In this document: in pieces, positions 16,952 through 25,797 of the stretch
Position numbering within the stretch: position 1 is the stretch's first letter
How the letters are laid out: every line of letters begins with the position of its first letter
Assembly (NCBI GenBank): GCA_945902115.1
Contig: CAMDLY010000002.1
Coordinates: 1 to 64,000 of the forward strand
DNA length: 64,000 bases
Reading direction: 5' to 3'
DNA from: Lishizhenia tianjinensis
GTDB taxonomy: Bacteria; Bacteroidota; Bacteroidia; Flavobacteriales_D; Crocinitomicaceae
The notes under the pieces: generated by a model
Seen by the model: the letters and a program-made list of their open reading frames with translations, nothing else
What the model was told of the DNA's origin: nothing
The model's database searches: none
Position numbers and translations under genes: made by a program

Positions 16952-17496
16952 AAATCTATACAAAAAAAGGTGATACAGGGACGACAGGACTAATTGGTGG
17001 AACAAGAGTTGCGAAACATTCATTAAGAATTGATGCTTATGGCACCGTTGATGAATTAAACTCTTATATTGGTGTTGTCAGGGATTACCCGATAGCTGAC
17101 ATGTATAAAACACAATTGATTGAAATACAAGACAGACTATTCACTATTGGTTCCTCATTAGCCTCTGATCCATCTAAATCAAAAATGAAGATTCCTGACT
17201 TAAGCGCCTCAGATATAGAACAATTAGAAAAATGGATGGATGAAATGGATGAGATATTGCCTCCAATGAAATTTTTTGTGTTGCCGGGAGGACACCATGC
17301 TGTTTCCTTCACTCACGTTGCCCGTTGCGTGTGTAGGAGGGCTGAAAGAATTATATTTGAACTTAAGGAAAAAGAATTTGTCGCTGAACAAGTATTAATA
17401 TACATGAATAGATTGAGTGATTATTTATTTGTTCTGTCCCGAAAGTTCAGTTTTGACTTTAATGCTACTGAGCAACCGTGGCATCCACGCATGTAA
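16948..17496 (+). CDS. Cob(I)yrinic acid a,c-diamide adenosyltransferase, PduO type
   Basis: 182 residues. Starts with KIYTKKGDTGTTGLIGG, the ATP-binding motif of PduO-type corrinoid adenosyltransferases, and contains the ARCVCRRAER helix and a C-terminal YMNRLSDYLFVLSR motif. It transfers the adenosyl group of ATP to cob(I)alamin, so the organism uses adenosylcobalamin. Coupled by an ATGA overlap to ispH, an association without an obvious metabolic reason. Confidence 0.92.
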   Translation: MKIYTKKGDTGTTGLIGGTRVAKHSLRIDAYGTVDELNSYIGVVRDYPIADMYKTQLIEIQDRLFTIGSSLASDPSKSKMKIPDLSASDIEQLEKWMDEMDEILPPMKFFVLPGGHHAVSFTHVARCVCRRAERIIFELKEKEFVAEQVLIYMNRLSDYLFVLSRKFSFDFNATEQPWHPRM

Positions 17497-17541
17497 TTCA
17501 CACATTGTTGAAAAAAAAAAGCGTGAAAGTATCGTTATCGT

Positions 17542-17571
17542 TTGCTTTTGAAAAAAATAACTATACTTTTG
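17542..17571 (+). promoter_or_regulatory. Promoter TTG-N19-TACTTTTG for the DUF2795 gene
   Basis: TTG at 17542-17544 (within TTTG) and TACTTTTG at 17564-17571 with a 19-nt spacer. Leader to ATG 17603 is about 25 nt, so this promoter shows the normal arrangement in contrast to the leaderless ones. Confidence 0.65.
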
Positions 17572-17602
17572 CCGAAAATAACATCACTTAAAATACGTTA
17601 TT

Positions 17603-17824
17603 ATGTATTGGACATTAGAACTTGCCTCCTACCTTGAAGATGCGCCTTGGCCTGCAACGAAAGAAGAATTAATCGATTTCGCCATTCGTACAGGAGCTCC
17701 ATTGGAAGTTGTGGAGAATTTACAAGATCTCGAAGACGAAGGTGATATGTATGAAAATATTGAGGAAATATGGCCGGACTATCCGTCGCGTGAAGATTTT
17801 CTTTTCAATGAAGATGAATACTAG
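17603..17824 (+). CDS. DUF2795 small acidic protein
   Basis: 73 residues, very acidic. WPATKEELIDFAIRTGAP and the EVVENLQDLEDEGDMYENIEEIWPDYP segment identify the DUF2795 family found across Bacteroidota. Single gene with its own promoter and a strong terminator directly after the stop, so it is probably highly expressed. Function unknown; small helical protein, cytosolic. Confidence 0.85.
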   Translation: MYWTLELASYLEDAPWPATKEELIDFAIRTGAPLEVVENLQDLEDEGDMYENIEEIWPDYPSREDFLFNEDEY

Positions 17825-17825
17825 C

Positions 17826-17849
17826 AAATCCCGCAGTGCGGGATTTTTT
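17826..17849 (+). terminator. Rho-independent terminator, 5 nt upstream of next start codon
   Basis: A perfect 9-bp stem (AAATCCCGC / GCGGGATTT) with a 3-nt loop, followed by a T tract ending at 17849. It terminates the DUF2795 transcript. ATG of the next gene (17855) is five bases after the T tract, leaving no space for a promoter after the hairpin. Confidence 0.9.
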
Positions 17850-17854
17850 GTTTC

Positions 17855-18430
17855 ATGAATTATCTTGGTCATTTATATTTCTCCAACGGAGATTTGGATT
17901 TAATGATATGTAATTTATACGGAGACCACGTAAAAGGGACAAAATTTCAGCACTATCCAGAAAAAATCCAACAAGGAATTATTTTGCATCGCTCTATAGA
18001 CAGTGTAATAGATAATCATTACGCCGTTTTAGAACTCAAGAAATTACTTTATCCTGAATTACCTAAAGTAACAGGAATCGCTATCGATTTATACTTTGAC
18101 CATCTATTGGCTAAACACTGGCGTGAATTTCATCCTCAAGACCTCTCTTGTTTTTTAGCGCTATTTTTTAATTACTCCTCCATTTTAGAGAATGAAATGA
18201 AAGATGATTTTAGGTCTTTTCTGTATAATTTAAGGACTTTACGTTGGATTGAGCATTACCACACGGCTGAGGGACTAGAAAAACTTTGCCAAGGAGTTTC
18301 AAAGAAAATATCTTTTGATAACTCTCTAAATATAGCGCCAGCAATATTTAAAAAACATACATCAGCAATTAATAAGGCCTTCCATATTTTTATGATTGAT
18401 GCAAGATCATATTTTAACGTATCAAATTGA
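17855..18430 (+). CDS. ACP phosphodiesterase (AcpH-like)
   Basis: 191 residues. NYLGHLYFS, GNLYGDHVKG-like, ILHRSIDSVID, and AIDLYFDHLLAKHW motifs match the AcpH/YajB family (HD-type metal-dependent) that removes 4'-phosphopantetheine from holo-ACP. The early Asp and His residues are kept. It is expressed either by read-through of the terminator just upstream or from a promoter inside DUF2795. The 3' end overlaps the T9SS pseudogene by 17 bp. Confidence 0.82.
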   Translation: MNYLGHLYFSNGDLDLMICNLYGDHVKGTKFQHYPEKIQQGIILHRSIDSVIDNHYAVLELKKLLYPELPKVTGIAIDLYFDHLLAKHWREFHPQDLSCFLALFFNYSSILENEMKDDFRSFLYNLRTLRWIEHYHTAEGLEKLCQGVSKKISFDNSLNIAPAIFKKHTSAINKAFHIFMIDARSYFNVSN

Positions 18431-19090
18431 TATGTCCCGAAATAATTTTATATTTATCTAAGTCAGGATTTTTGTAAATTATTTTCCAAATGTAAGTTCC
18501 GACTGGAGACAATTTACCAAGGAAATATCCATCCCATCCTTTATCAGCAGTGAAGGACTGGTAAATAAGTTCTCCCCATCTATCGTAAATGTCCATTTGA
18601 AAATTGGCGGGATCAAAACCATTGGTAAATACTGGAGTAAAAATATTATTGTGTTCATCGCCATCTGGGGTAAACGTATTGGGAACATAAAAGATCTCGT
18701 CTCCCGTCACCTGAATATACAACACGGTAGAATCAGCGCAACCAAATTGGTTTTCAACCAATAAAAAAACTTGATAGGACCCTTCTGCATATGGATAAAT
18801 ATACTCGTAATTAGATGGCACTATTTTGAGCAAATAGATGGCTTTATTGGAGAAGAACAAAAAACTCCTCCAATTTTATTCCCGGAGGCATTGGTTAAAA
18901 TTAATTCATTAGGAGTATTACCTGGATCTCCAGGTGTATCGCCAACATACGCATTTCCATTTAAATTCCAGCCGCTCAAATTCAAGTTAGGACTTCCGTT
19001 GAGTTGAGCAAAAACAAATGTTTGCGCTTTGAAGCTATTTTGTATTGATAGAATACAAATAAAAAGCATTAAATACATTAGTTTAATCAT
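18414..19090 (-). pseudogene. Decayed T9SS lectin/PKD surface protein
   Basis: Two adjoining reading frames belong together. The 5' part (19090 to about 18811) has a signal peptide ending SFKAQ and the first ~60 residues of what looks like an L-type lectin domain (ELILTNASGNKIGG), ending at TAG near 18812. The 3' part (18860-18414, shifted frame) has the end of a PKD domain (GSYQVFLLVENQFGCADS) and a complete gliding-motility-type sorting domain (VPNTFTPDGDEHN to GHINLIR). About 200 or more residues between the lectin start and PKD end are missing, so an internal deletion plus frameshift is inferred. The C-terminus closely resembles that of the 1400-residue protein. Confidence 0.75.
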
Positions 19091-19141
19091 GCTCCAAAGA
19101 CCTATTTAACAATATATAGTTGCTAAATTTAACTAAAATTA

Positions 19142-19172
19142 TTGCATTTGAATCCAACTTAGTGTATTTTTG
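19142..19172 (+). promoter_or_regulatory. Promoter TTG-N20-TATTTTTG for zwf-pgl-edd
   Basis: TTG at 19142-19144 and TATTTTTG at 19165-19172, spacer 20 nt, 16 nt before ATG 19189. It would drive all three overlapping Entner-Doudoroff genes. Confidence 0.6.
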
Positions 19173-19188
19173 ACACATACATTTTAAA

Positions 19189-20670
19189 ATGAATAAAAAA
19201 AACAAACAGATTCAAGAGTTTAATTCCTTTAATATCGTTGTATTCGGTGGTGACGGGGATTTAGCCTTAAGAAAAATATATCCAGCTCTTTTTCATCGCC
19301 ATCAAGACGGACAATTTTCCAAAGACTTCAATATAATTGCCATAACGAGAAAAACCCCAAACAAAGAGGCATTTACTTCCCAGCTAGTAACATTTTTGAA
19401 GGCCACAGAGGGCGATAAAATGAAACTAGACGAAATTGAAATGTTCGCCAAAAATATCGAGATCATTCAAGTAGAAAACCAAGATCCTCCAAGCTTTAAA
19501 GAATTAGGAAATAAACTTAATGAACATCCGGATTATCAACATATATATTATTTTTCCACCCCGTCTTCTGCTTTCGGTCCCATTTCAAGGGCTTTAAAAT
19601 CGGTAGGACTCGTGAATGAAAAAAGCAAGGTAGTTATTGAGAAGCCTCTTGGTTACAGTTTAGCCTCATCGAATGCTATCAATGAAGAAATATCAGAAGC
19701 CTTTGAGGAGCACCAGATTTATAGAATTGACCACTACTTGGGTAAAGAAACAGTTCAAAACTTGATGGTCTTACGCTTCGCAAATAATTTATTTGAGAGA
19801 GCATGGGACTCAGAGCACATCGATAATATACAAATTACCGTTGCAGAAAGTCTTGGTGTGGAAAAAAGAGCTGCTTACTACGATAATAGTGGTGCACTCT
19901 TGGATATGGTGCAAAATCATTTACTCCAATTATTATGTCTAGTAGCAATGGAACCCCCATCTCTCCTTGAATCTGATGAGGTACGGAACGAGAAACTCAA
20001 AGTATTAAGGGCTCTTCGCCCAATTACCAAAAAAACAGTTCAGACCGAAACTGTTAAAGGACAATATACTAGAGGTACCATTAAGGGTGAACAAGTAAAC
20101 TCGTACTTAGAGGATATTGAAAAATATCAATCCAAAACAGAAACATTTGTTGCTGTGAAAGCCTATGTAGATAACTGGAGATGGAAAAACGTTCCCTTTT
20201 ATTTAAGGTCAGGAAAGCGCATGATCAAGCGGTATTCTGAAATTGTTATTAACTTCAAAGAAGTAAGACATAATATTTTCCCTTCAAAAGAAAAACTAAA
20301 TAACAACAAATTGATTATTCGCTTACAGCCCGAAGAACGCATAGAACTCATTCAAATGACAAAGGTTCCCGGTCCCGGTGGATATCGATACAAACCAATT
20401 GCCCTCAAATTAGACTATAGCGATTCATTTAAAGATAGATTTCCAGAGGCATATGAACGATTAATCATTGATGTTATACGTGGAAATCAAACTCTATTTA
20501 TGCGTCAGGATGAATTGCAAGCGGCTTGGACATGGATAGAATCCATCACAGACAGCTGGAAATCAACGAATCAATCAAATATTCTTTATGAGGCGGGTTC
20601 TTGGGGGCCCGGTGATTTAATACTCGATGAAGACAGTAGCTGGATTACAAAAACTTGGAAGGAACAATGA
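19189..20670 (+). CDS. zwf: Glucose-6-phosphate dehydrogenase
   Basis: 493 residues. An N-terminal Rossmann start (VVFGGDGDLALRKIYPAL, a GxxGDLA variant) and the catalytic RIDHYLGKE motif identify the family; length is normal (~490). It oxidises glucose 6-phosphate to 6-phosphogluconolactone with NADP+. First gene of a tightly packed operon with pgl and edd, each pair overlapping by ATGA. Confidence 0.95.
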   Translation: MNKKNKQIQEFNSFNIVVFGGDGDLALRKIYPALFHRHQDGQFSKDFNIIAITRKTPNKEAFTSQLVTFLKATEGDKMKLDEIEMFAKNIEIIQVENQDPPSFKELGNKLNEHPDYQHIYYFSTPSSAFGPISRALKSVGLVNEKSKVVIEKPLGYSLASSNAINEEISEAFEEHQIYRIDHYLGKETVQNLMVLRFANNLFERAWDSEHIDNIQITVAESLGVEKRAAYYDNSGALLDMVQNHLLQLLCLVAMEPPSLLESDEVRNEKLKVLRALRPITKKTVQTETVKGQYTRGTIKGEQVNSYLEDIEKYQSKTETFVAVKAYVDNWRWKNVPFYLRSGKRMIKRYSEIVINFKEVRHNIFPSKEKLNNNKLIIRLQPEERIELIQMTKVPGPGGYRYKPIALKLDYSDSFKDRFPEAYERLIIDVIRGNQTLFMRQDELQAAWTWIESITDSWKSTNQSNILYEAGSWGPGDLILDEDSSWITKTWKEQ

Positions 20671-21326
20671 TTAGAGAATTTCACGATAATGAATCCTATT
20701 TAGACTCTCTTACAGAAGATTTTGTGAGTACTATTAAATCTGCAATTAAAAAAAAAGGCCAGGCAAAAGTTCTTTTATCGGGAGGTTCTAGTCCAATTGA
20801 ATTGTACGAAAAATGGTCAGAACTAGACATTGACTGGAAAAATATTACTTTAGGCCTTGTGGATGAGAGATTTGTCGACCCATCGGAGGAGCATTCAAAT
20901 GAAAAATTAATAAAACAGCATCTCTTAAAAAGTAAGGCAGTGGATGCCCAACTTAAAGGAATGGTGACCGACACCAAGGATATTATCTCAAATTGGGATG
21001 AATTAGAAAAGACGTACAGTGATTTTTTAGTTGCTGATTATATACTTTTAGGTATGGGCGATGATGGCCATACTGCATCCATTTTTCCCGATGACTTAAA
21101 TTCCGACTTAACATATGAAACCGCGTCAATGACTGCCATAACCAATGCGCCAAAATTCCCAAATAAACGACTGACTTGCACTCCAAAATTGATTAGTTCT
21201 TCATCGCATGTAGTTTTGATGATTGCGGGTGATAAAAAAAGAGAGGTTTTCCAAAATGCGAAAGATAATGACTTACCAATTTCACAGATGATTCAATACA
21301 TTCACCAAATATTCATGTTATTATGA
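20667..21326 (+). CDS. pgl: 6-phosphogluconolactonase
   Basis: 219 residues of the NagB/DevB fold: VLLSGGSSPIELYEKW, then GLVDERFVDPSEEHSNEKL, then LLGMGDDGHTASIFP with the active-site His. It hydrolyses 6-phosphogluconolactone. ATG 20667 is chosen for the ATGA overlap with zwf; the upstream TTG would be inside zwf. The C-terminus is compact but within family range. Confidence 0.93.
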   Translation: MIREFHDNESYLDSLTEDFVSTIKSAIKKKGQAKVLLSGGSSPIELYEKWSELDIDWKNITLGLVDERFVDPSEEHSNEKLIKQHLLKSKAVDAQLKGMVTDTKDIISNWDELEKTYSDFLVADYILLGMGDDGHTASIFPDDLNSDLTYETASMTAITNAPKFPNKRLTCTPKLISSSSHVVLMIAGDKKREVFQNAKDNDLPISQMIQYIHQIFMLL

Positions 21327-23116
21327 ATTCAAGAATAATTGAGGTAACAAATAGGATAATTCAACGAAGCAAAGAATCGCGTCTTGCCTATTTAAAACAA
21401 ATTGAACATGCTTTTGCTATTGAGGTTTCAAGGACGAAAATGCATTGCGGAAATCTCGCACACGCTTTTGCGGGTTCCGAGCAAAACGACAAGGATAAAC
21501 TAGCCAAAGATTCAGCCAAAAATATAGGTATAATTACAGCTTATAATGATATGCTGTCTGCACACAAGGTATATGAAAACTACCCAGAACAGCTAAGAGT
21601 ATTTGCTCGGGAATTTGGCGCTGTAGCGCAAGTTGCGGGTGCAGTTCCTGCTATGTGTGATGGTGTAACTCAGGGTCAACCGGGTATGGAATTATCGCTA
21701 TTCAGCAGAGATGTTATTGCTATGTCGACAGCAATTGGATTGTCTCATAGTATGTTTGATGGTGTTCTCTGTCTTGGAATTTGTGATAAAATAGTACCTG
21801 GATTATTAATCGGTGCCCTTCGCTTTGGACATTTACCAACTGTCTTTGTACCAGGTGGTCCTATGCCAAGCGGAATCAGTAATGAAGAGAAAGCAAAAAT
21901 TCGACAAGAATTTGCACAAGGAAAAATTAGTAGAGAGGAATTATTAAAAGGAGAATCTGACTCTTACCATTCACCGGGAACCTGTACTTTTTATGGAACT
22001 GCGAATAGCAATCAAATGCTCATGGAAATCATGGGCATGCATTTGCCGGGGTCTAGTTTTGTGAATCCTGAAACATCTCTTCGAGATGCATTAAACAGGG
22101 AGGCGGTGAAAACTGTTGAAGAAAATGCACACTTAGGATTAGAACGATCGATTGGTAATATTCTTAACGAAAAAACTATTGTCAACGGTATCATCGGATT
22201 ATTAGCAACGGGAGGCTCAACAAACCATACAATCCATCTGATTGCAATTGCGCGTGCCGCAGGTATTATTATCAATTGGGACGATATGTCTGATTTATCG
22301 GATGTAATTCCACTTTTAACTAGAATGTATCCAAATGGAGCTGCAGATGTGAATCACTTCCATGCAAGTGGCGGAATGGGATTTGTTATTCACACCTTAT
22401 TAGTAAGTGGCCTTCTTCACGAAGACGTAATGACTATTAAAGGAAAAGGCCTGTCGCAATATACGCAAGAACCATTCTTAGAAAATGGAAATATCGTATG
22501 GCGCGAAGGTGCTAAACAAAGTCTTAATACTTCTATTATTCGCTCTTCAGAGGATCCATTTTCCAAAAACGGAGGTATTAAATTATTGAAAGGTAATATA
22601 GGGAGATCCGTCATAAAAACAGCGGCAGTTTCTGATGAATGCCTTATTATTGAAGCTCCTGCAATAGTATTTAATGAACAAGAAGATTTAATTATTGCTT
22701 TCAAAAATGGGGAATTGGATAAAGATTTTATTGCCGTATTACCTTTTCAAGGTCCAAAACAAAACGGCATGCCTGAATTACATCAATTAACACCTAGCCT
22801 AACAGTTCTTCAGAAAAAAGGGTTTAAAGTAGCCCTTATCACAGATGGAAGAATGTCGGGAGCCTCAGGAAAAGTACCTTCAGCAATTCACCTCACTCCA
22901 GAAGCATACGATGGCGGTCCAATAGCTAAAATTCAAACAGGTGATATGTTGCGCTTGAATGCTACAACAGGAGAATTAAACTGTTTAACTAATGACTTTC
23001 TTACAAGAACTGCTAGAATAAAAGATAATGACGCCAATCAATACGGCAGAGAGTTATTTGGAAATGCGAGAAAAATAGTTTCCTCTAGTGAAGAGGGGGC
23101 CAGCTTCATTTTTTAG
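21323..23116 (+). CDS. edd: Phosphogluconate dehydratase
   Basis: 597 residues of the IlvD/Edd family. Iron-sulfur cysteines are seen in AMCDGVTQGQPGMELSLFS, LCLGICDKIVPG and SPGTCTFYGTANS; the C-terminal RMSGASGKVP motif is intact. Converts 6-phosphogluconate to 2-keto-3-deoxy-6-phosphogluconate. Context (zwf-pgl-edd) rules out dihydroxy-acid dehydratase. Its 3' end overlaps the convergent terC gene by 11 bp. Confidence 0.95.
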   Translation: MNSRIIEVTNRIIQRSKESRLAYLKQIEHAFAIEVSRTKMHCGNLAHAFAGSEQNDKDKLAKDSAKNIGIITAYNDMLSAHKVYENYPEQLRVFAREFGAVAQVAGAVPAMCDGVTQGQPGMELSLFSRDVIAMSTAIGLSHSMFDGVLCLGICDKIVPGLLIGALRFGHLPTVFVPGGPMPSGISNEEKAKIRQEFAQGKISREELLKGESDSYHSPGTCTFYGTANSNQMLMEIMGMHLPGSSFVNPETSLRDALNREAVKTVEENAHLGLERSIGNILNEKTIVNGIIGLLATGGSTNHTIHLIAIARAAGIIINWDDMSDLSDVIPLLTRMYPNGAADVNHFHASGGMGFVIHTLLVSGLLHEDVMTIKGKGLSQYTQEPFLENGNIVWREGAKQSLNTSIIRSSEDPFSKNGGIKLLKGNIGRSVIKTAAVSDECLIIEAPAIVFNEQEDLIIAFKNGELDKDFIAVLPFQGPKQNGMPELHQLTPSLTVLQKKGFKVALITDGRMSGASGKVPSAIHLTPEAYDGGPIAKIQTGDMLRLNATTGELNCLTNDFLTRTARIKDNDANQYGRELFGNARKIVSSSEEGASFIF

Positions 23117-24077
23117 GAGCTGTCAGTAAAGAAACAACTACAGAAAGCAAAAGAACACCTACTACAATAAGCAGGGAAATAGTCGAATTTATATGTAGCA
23201 CAGGAGCAAAAACCATTTTGCAACCGATAAAGGTTAAAATAACGGCTAAACCATATTTCAATTTTGAAAACTTGTCAATTGAATTTGATAGCAAAAAATA
23301 CATAGATCTTAAACCCAAAATGGCAAATATATTTGACATATAAAGAATAAATGGATCATCAGGAGCTATGGCAAAAATGGCAGGGATTGAATCAATAGCA
23401 AAAATCAAATCGGTAGATTCCACTACTGCTAAGACCAATAATAAACGAGTACCAAAACGATATTTCTTGTATTTTACAATAAACTTGTCGCCATAGTATT
23501 GGTTTGAAACCGGGATGAACTTTCTGACAAGCCGAGCTCCAAACGATTTACCAAAATCTTTATCTGAATGCTCATCTTTGGGTAACGCTGATTTTATTCC
23601 TGCCCAAATAAGGAAAAATCCAAAAACTGTAAGTACTAAATTTACTTCTAGTGACTTACCCCAAATGATAAATTCCGGAAGATAGGTCATACGGATAAGC
23701 TCCACACCGGAAAAGATAAAGAGCGCTCGGAACACAATCGCACCGATAATACCCCAAAACAATACCTTGTGTTGTAATTCATCCTTCAACTTGAAATAAT
23801 TGAATACCAAAATGAAAACAAACAAATTATCAATAGACAAGGCCTCTTCTATCCAATAGGCAGATTGAAACTGGGCGAATTTCTCAAATCCTTCTTGCAC
23901 ATATATAAATCCACTAAATGACATGGCCAAAGAAATCCAAACAATTGTCCAGGATAAGGCCTCTTTATTAGAAATGGCATGTGATTTTTTATTAAACACA
24001 CCTAAATCCAAAAAGAGCATCAGAAAGATGACTACTACGAAAACGGTAATTAATAATGGATGATCAAATCCTGACAT
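23106..24077 (-). CDS. TerC/Alx family integral membrane protein
   Basis: 323 residues with about nine hydrophobic segments. WIEEALSIDNLFVFILVF and STDLIFAIDSIPAIFAI carry the conserved acidic residues of the TerC fold, which is linked to manganese export and to co-translational metal loading. Named after tellurite resistance but no other ter genes are present. Located 8 nt after the end of the S8 peptidase gene? In fact it follows that gene in the same direction, so the two may be co-transcribed. Confidence 0.88.
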   Translation of the reverse strand: MSGFDHPLLITVFVVVIFLMLFLDLGVFNKKSHAISNKEALSWTIVWISLAMSFSGFIYVQEGFEKFAQFQSAYWIEEALSIDNLFVFILVFNYFKLKDELQHKVLFWGIIGAIVFRALFIFSGVELIRMTYLPEFIIWGKSLEVNLVLTVFGFFLIWAGIKSALPKDEHSDKDFGKSFGARLVRKFIPVSNQYYGDKFIVKYKKYRFGTRLLLVLAVVESTDLIFAIDSIPAIFAIAPDDPFILYMSNIFAILGLRSMYFLLSNSIDKFSKLKYGLAVILTFIGCKMVFAPVLHINSTISLLIVVGVLLLSVVVSLLTAPKK

Positions 24078-24085
24078 AAAGGTTA

Positions 24086-25663
24086 TTATCTATTGTTTAA
24101 TAAAAAGGAAACTGCGTTTGCCGCGTTGACGAAAGAACCTGATATACACACTTGGCTCATTGTACCTTTTGCTTCATTTTTCTTTTTTCCAGGAATAGCA
24201 ATTGACTTAGCGTATGGCTCAGCTGTTTTCATTATGACTGAAGCTACTTCTTCTGCGCTTAATTCCGGGAAATACCCACGAATTAACGCAGCGACACCCG
24301 CAGTAGCAGGACAAGCCATACTAGTTCCTGAGGCATCCTCATATTTTCCATCTGGAACAGTGGAGTAAATGTCTACACCGGGTGCGAAAACATCTACCGT
24401 AGTGGAACCATAATTGGAAAAATCTGCCAATAATTTTGCCCCTGACTTTGAACTGCTCGCTCCAATTTCTAACCAATTTTTTGCTTTTGTACCATTGCTT
24501 AATAATCGAGTAGGGTATGAATCTTCAATGTCTTTATTTTTTGCATCATTTCCTGCTGCATGCACAAACAACACATCTTTAGAGGCAGCATAGAGAATAG
24601 CCTCATCTACCACGCTCTTATTGGGTGTATAGTATTTACCAAAAGACATATTAACTACTTTGGCACCGTTGTCTGCGGCATAACGTATCGCATTTGCAAT
24701 GTCTTTATCGCGTTCATCGCCATTTGGCACAGCTCTCAGAACCATAATTTTGGCATTCGAGGCTATTCCATCGATTCCGATGCCATTTCCACGCTTTGCA
24801 GCAATAATTCCAGAAACGTGCGTTCCGTGCATAGCATCTGGACCTTCGTATCTGTTACAACCATAAAATTGCTCGTTCATATCGTAAGGATTATCACCTA
24901 CTACTGCGCGTCTGACTGAATCCGCATCTATAGAATTCATTCTAATTTGCCCCGATAGGCTTTTTACCGCACCAGTTATTTGCTTATCCAATTCACCCGC
25001 AGGGTATACAAGTAATATTGTCCCTACCCTTTTTTTAATCTTTTTCTCAGTGTCGTCTTTAGGAATGTAAGCTTTATTGGTTTTTCTCGTAAAGACACCA
25101 CTGTGTGCCTCTTTTACATTTTCCATATACTCTGAAAGCACACTTAATTGCGCATATTGCTGTTCTGTTTTTACTTTTTCTTTTTCAAAATCTTGTTTCA
25201 ATTTTAAATAATCATCATAACGTTGCTTTTCTTCCTTTTTGATATCCTCTTCCTTCAGTTCTCCAAAATAACGCTTTTCAATACGAAACATACGGGCAAG
25301 CTCAAGGGCTTCCGCATCAATATCACCACCAGGACCGCCTAAAAAGGACCAACCATGTACATCATCTATGTAACCATTTTTATCGTCATCAATTCCGTTA
25401 TCCGGAATCTCTCCAGGATTTGTCCATATTACATCCTTTAAGTCTGGATGGTCTGTTTCTACCCCGCTATCAATTACAGCAACGATGACTTCTTTTGAAC
25501 TTTTTCCTTCCAACAATTTGTATGCCCTTTCGGCACCCACACCATAAATTTTCGACTCTTTCGGATCATTCAAATACCAATTTAATGGAGCATTGGGTTT
25601 ACCTTGAGAGAATGCTAAACTTACACATGCTAAATTGGCGATAAATAAAACTTTTGTTTTCAT
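24086..25663 (-). CDS. Secreted S8-family (subtilisin-like) serine peptidase
   Basis: 525 residues. Signal peptide (residues 1-20, ending AFSQ). Catalytic triad: Asp65 in AVIDSGVETDHPDL, His in MHGTHVSGIIAA, Ser in SGTSMACPATAGVAAL. A ~170-residue lysine/glutamate-rich insertion between Asp and His is larger than in classical subtilisin and partly coiled-coil-like. No sorting domain at the C-terminus, so it is periplasmic or exported by an unknown route. ATG 25663 is used; the longer form begins at a TTG. Confidence 0.9.
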   Translation of the reverse strand: MKTKVLFIANLACVSLAFSQGKPNAPLNWYLNDPKESKIYGVGAERAYKLLEGKSSKEVIVAVIDSGVETDHPDLKDVIWTNPGEIPDNGIDDDKNGYIDDVHGWSFLGGPGGDIDAEALELARMFRIEKRYFGELKEEDIKKEEKQRYDDYLKLKQDFEKEKVKTEQQYAQLSVLSEYMENVKEAHSGVFTRKTNKAYIPKDDTEKKIKKRVGTILLVYPAGELDKQITGAVKSLSGQIRMNSIDADSVRRAVVGDNPYDMNEQFYGCNRYEGPDAMHGTHVSGIIAAKRGNGIGIDGIASNAKIMVLRAVPNGDERDKDIANAIRYAADNGAKVVNMSFGKYYTPNKSVVDEAILYAASKDVLFVHAAGNDAKNKDIEDSYPTRLLSNGTKAKNWLEIGASSSKSGAKLLADFSNYGSTTVDVFAPGVDIYSTVPDGKYEDASGTSMACPATAGVAALIRGYFPELSAEEVASVIMKTAEPYAKSIAIPGKKKNEAKGTMSQVCISGSFVNAANAVSFLLNNR

Positions 25664-25759
25664 AGACAATAAAATTGAAGCACGAATTTAGTCATTTATG
25701 ACTGAAGTAGGTTCATTGAAATGGGAATAACTTTTTTTCTAGGATGTCTAACAAAAAGC

Positions 25760-25767
25760 TATTTTTG
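25760..25767 (+). promoter_or_regulatory. -7 box TATTTTTG of trxB
   Basis: Exact TAnnTTTG match 30 nt before ATG 25798. No clear TTG at the optimal distance upstream; a T-rich stretch is present instead. Confidence 0.45.
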
Positions 25768-25797
25768 CTGTCGAAACAACATTATTGAATTATAATT

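Noticed and set aside
17497-17563. Possible hairpin AAAAGC...GCTTTT after the adenosyltransferase gene.
   Set aside because: Only six A/T-rich base pairs with a ~20-nt loop and no T tract in the right position; too weak to call a terminator.
23106-24077. TerC read as evidence of a tellurite-resistance (ter) operon.
   Set aside because: No terA, terB, terD, terE or terZ neighbours are present; it is an isolated TerC-family membrane protein.
24560-24919. A 119-codon plus-strand frame antisense to the subtilase gene.
   Set aside because: Composition is that of a reversed coding strand and the subtilase triad on the other strand is intact.
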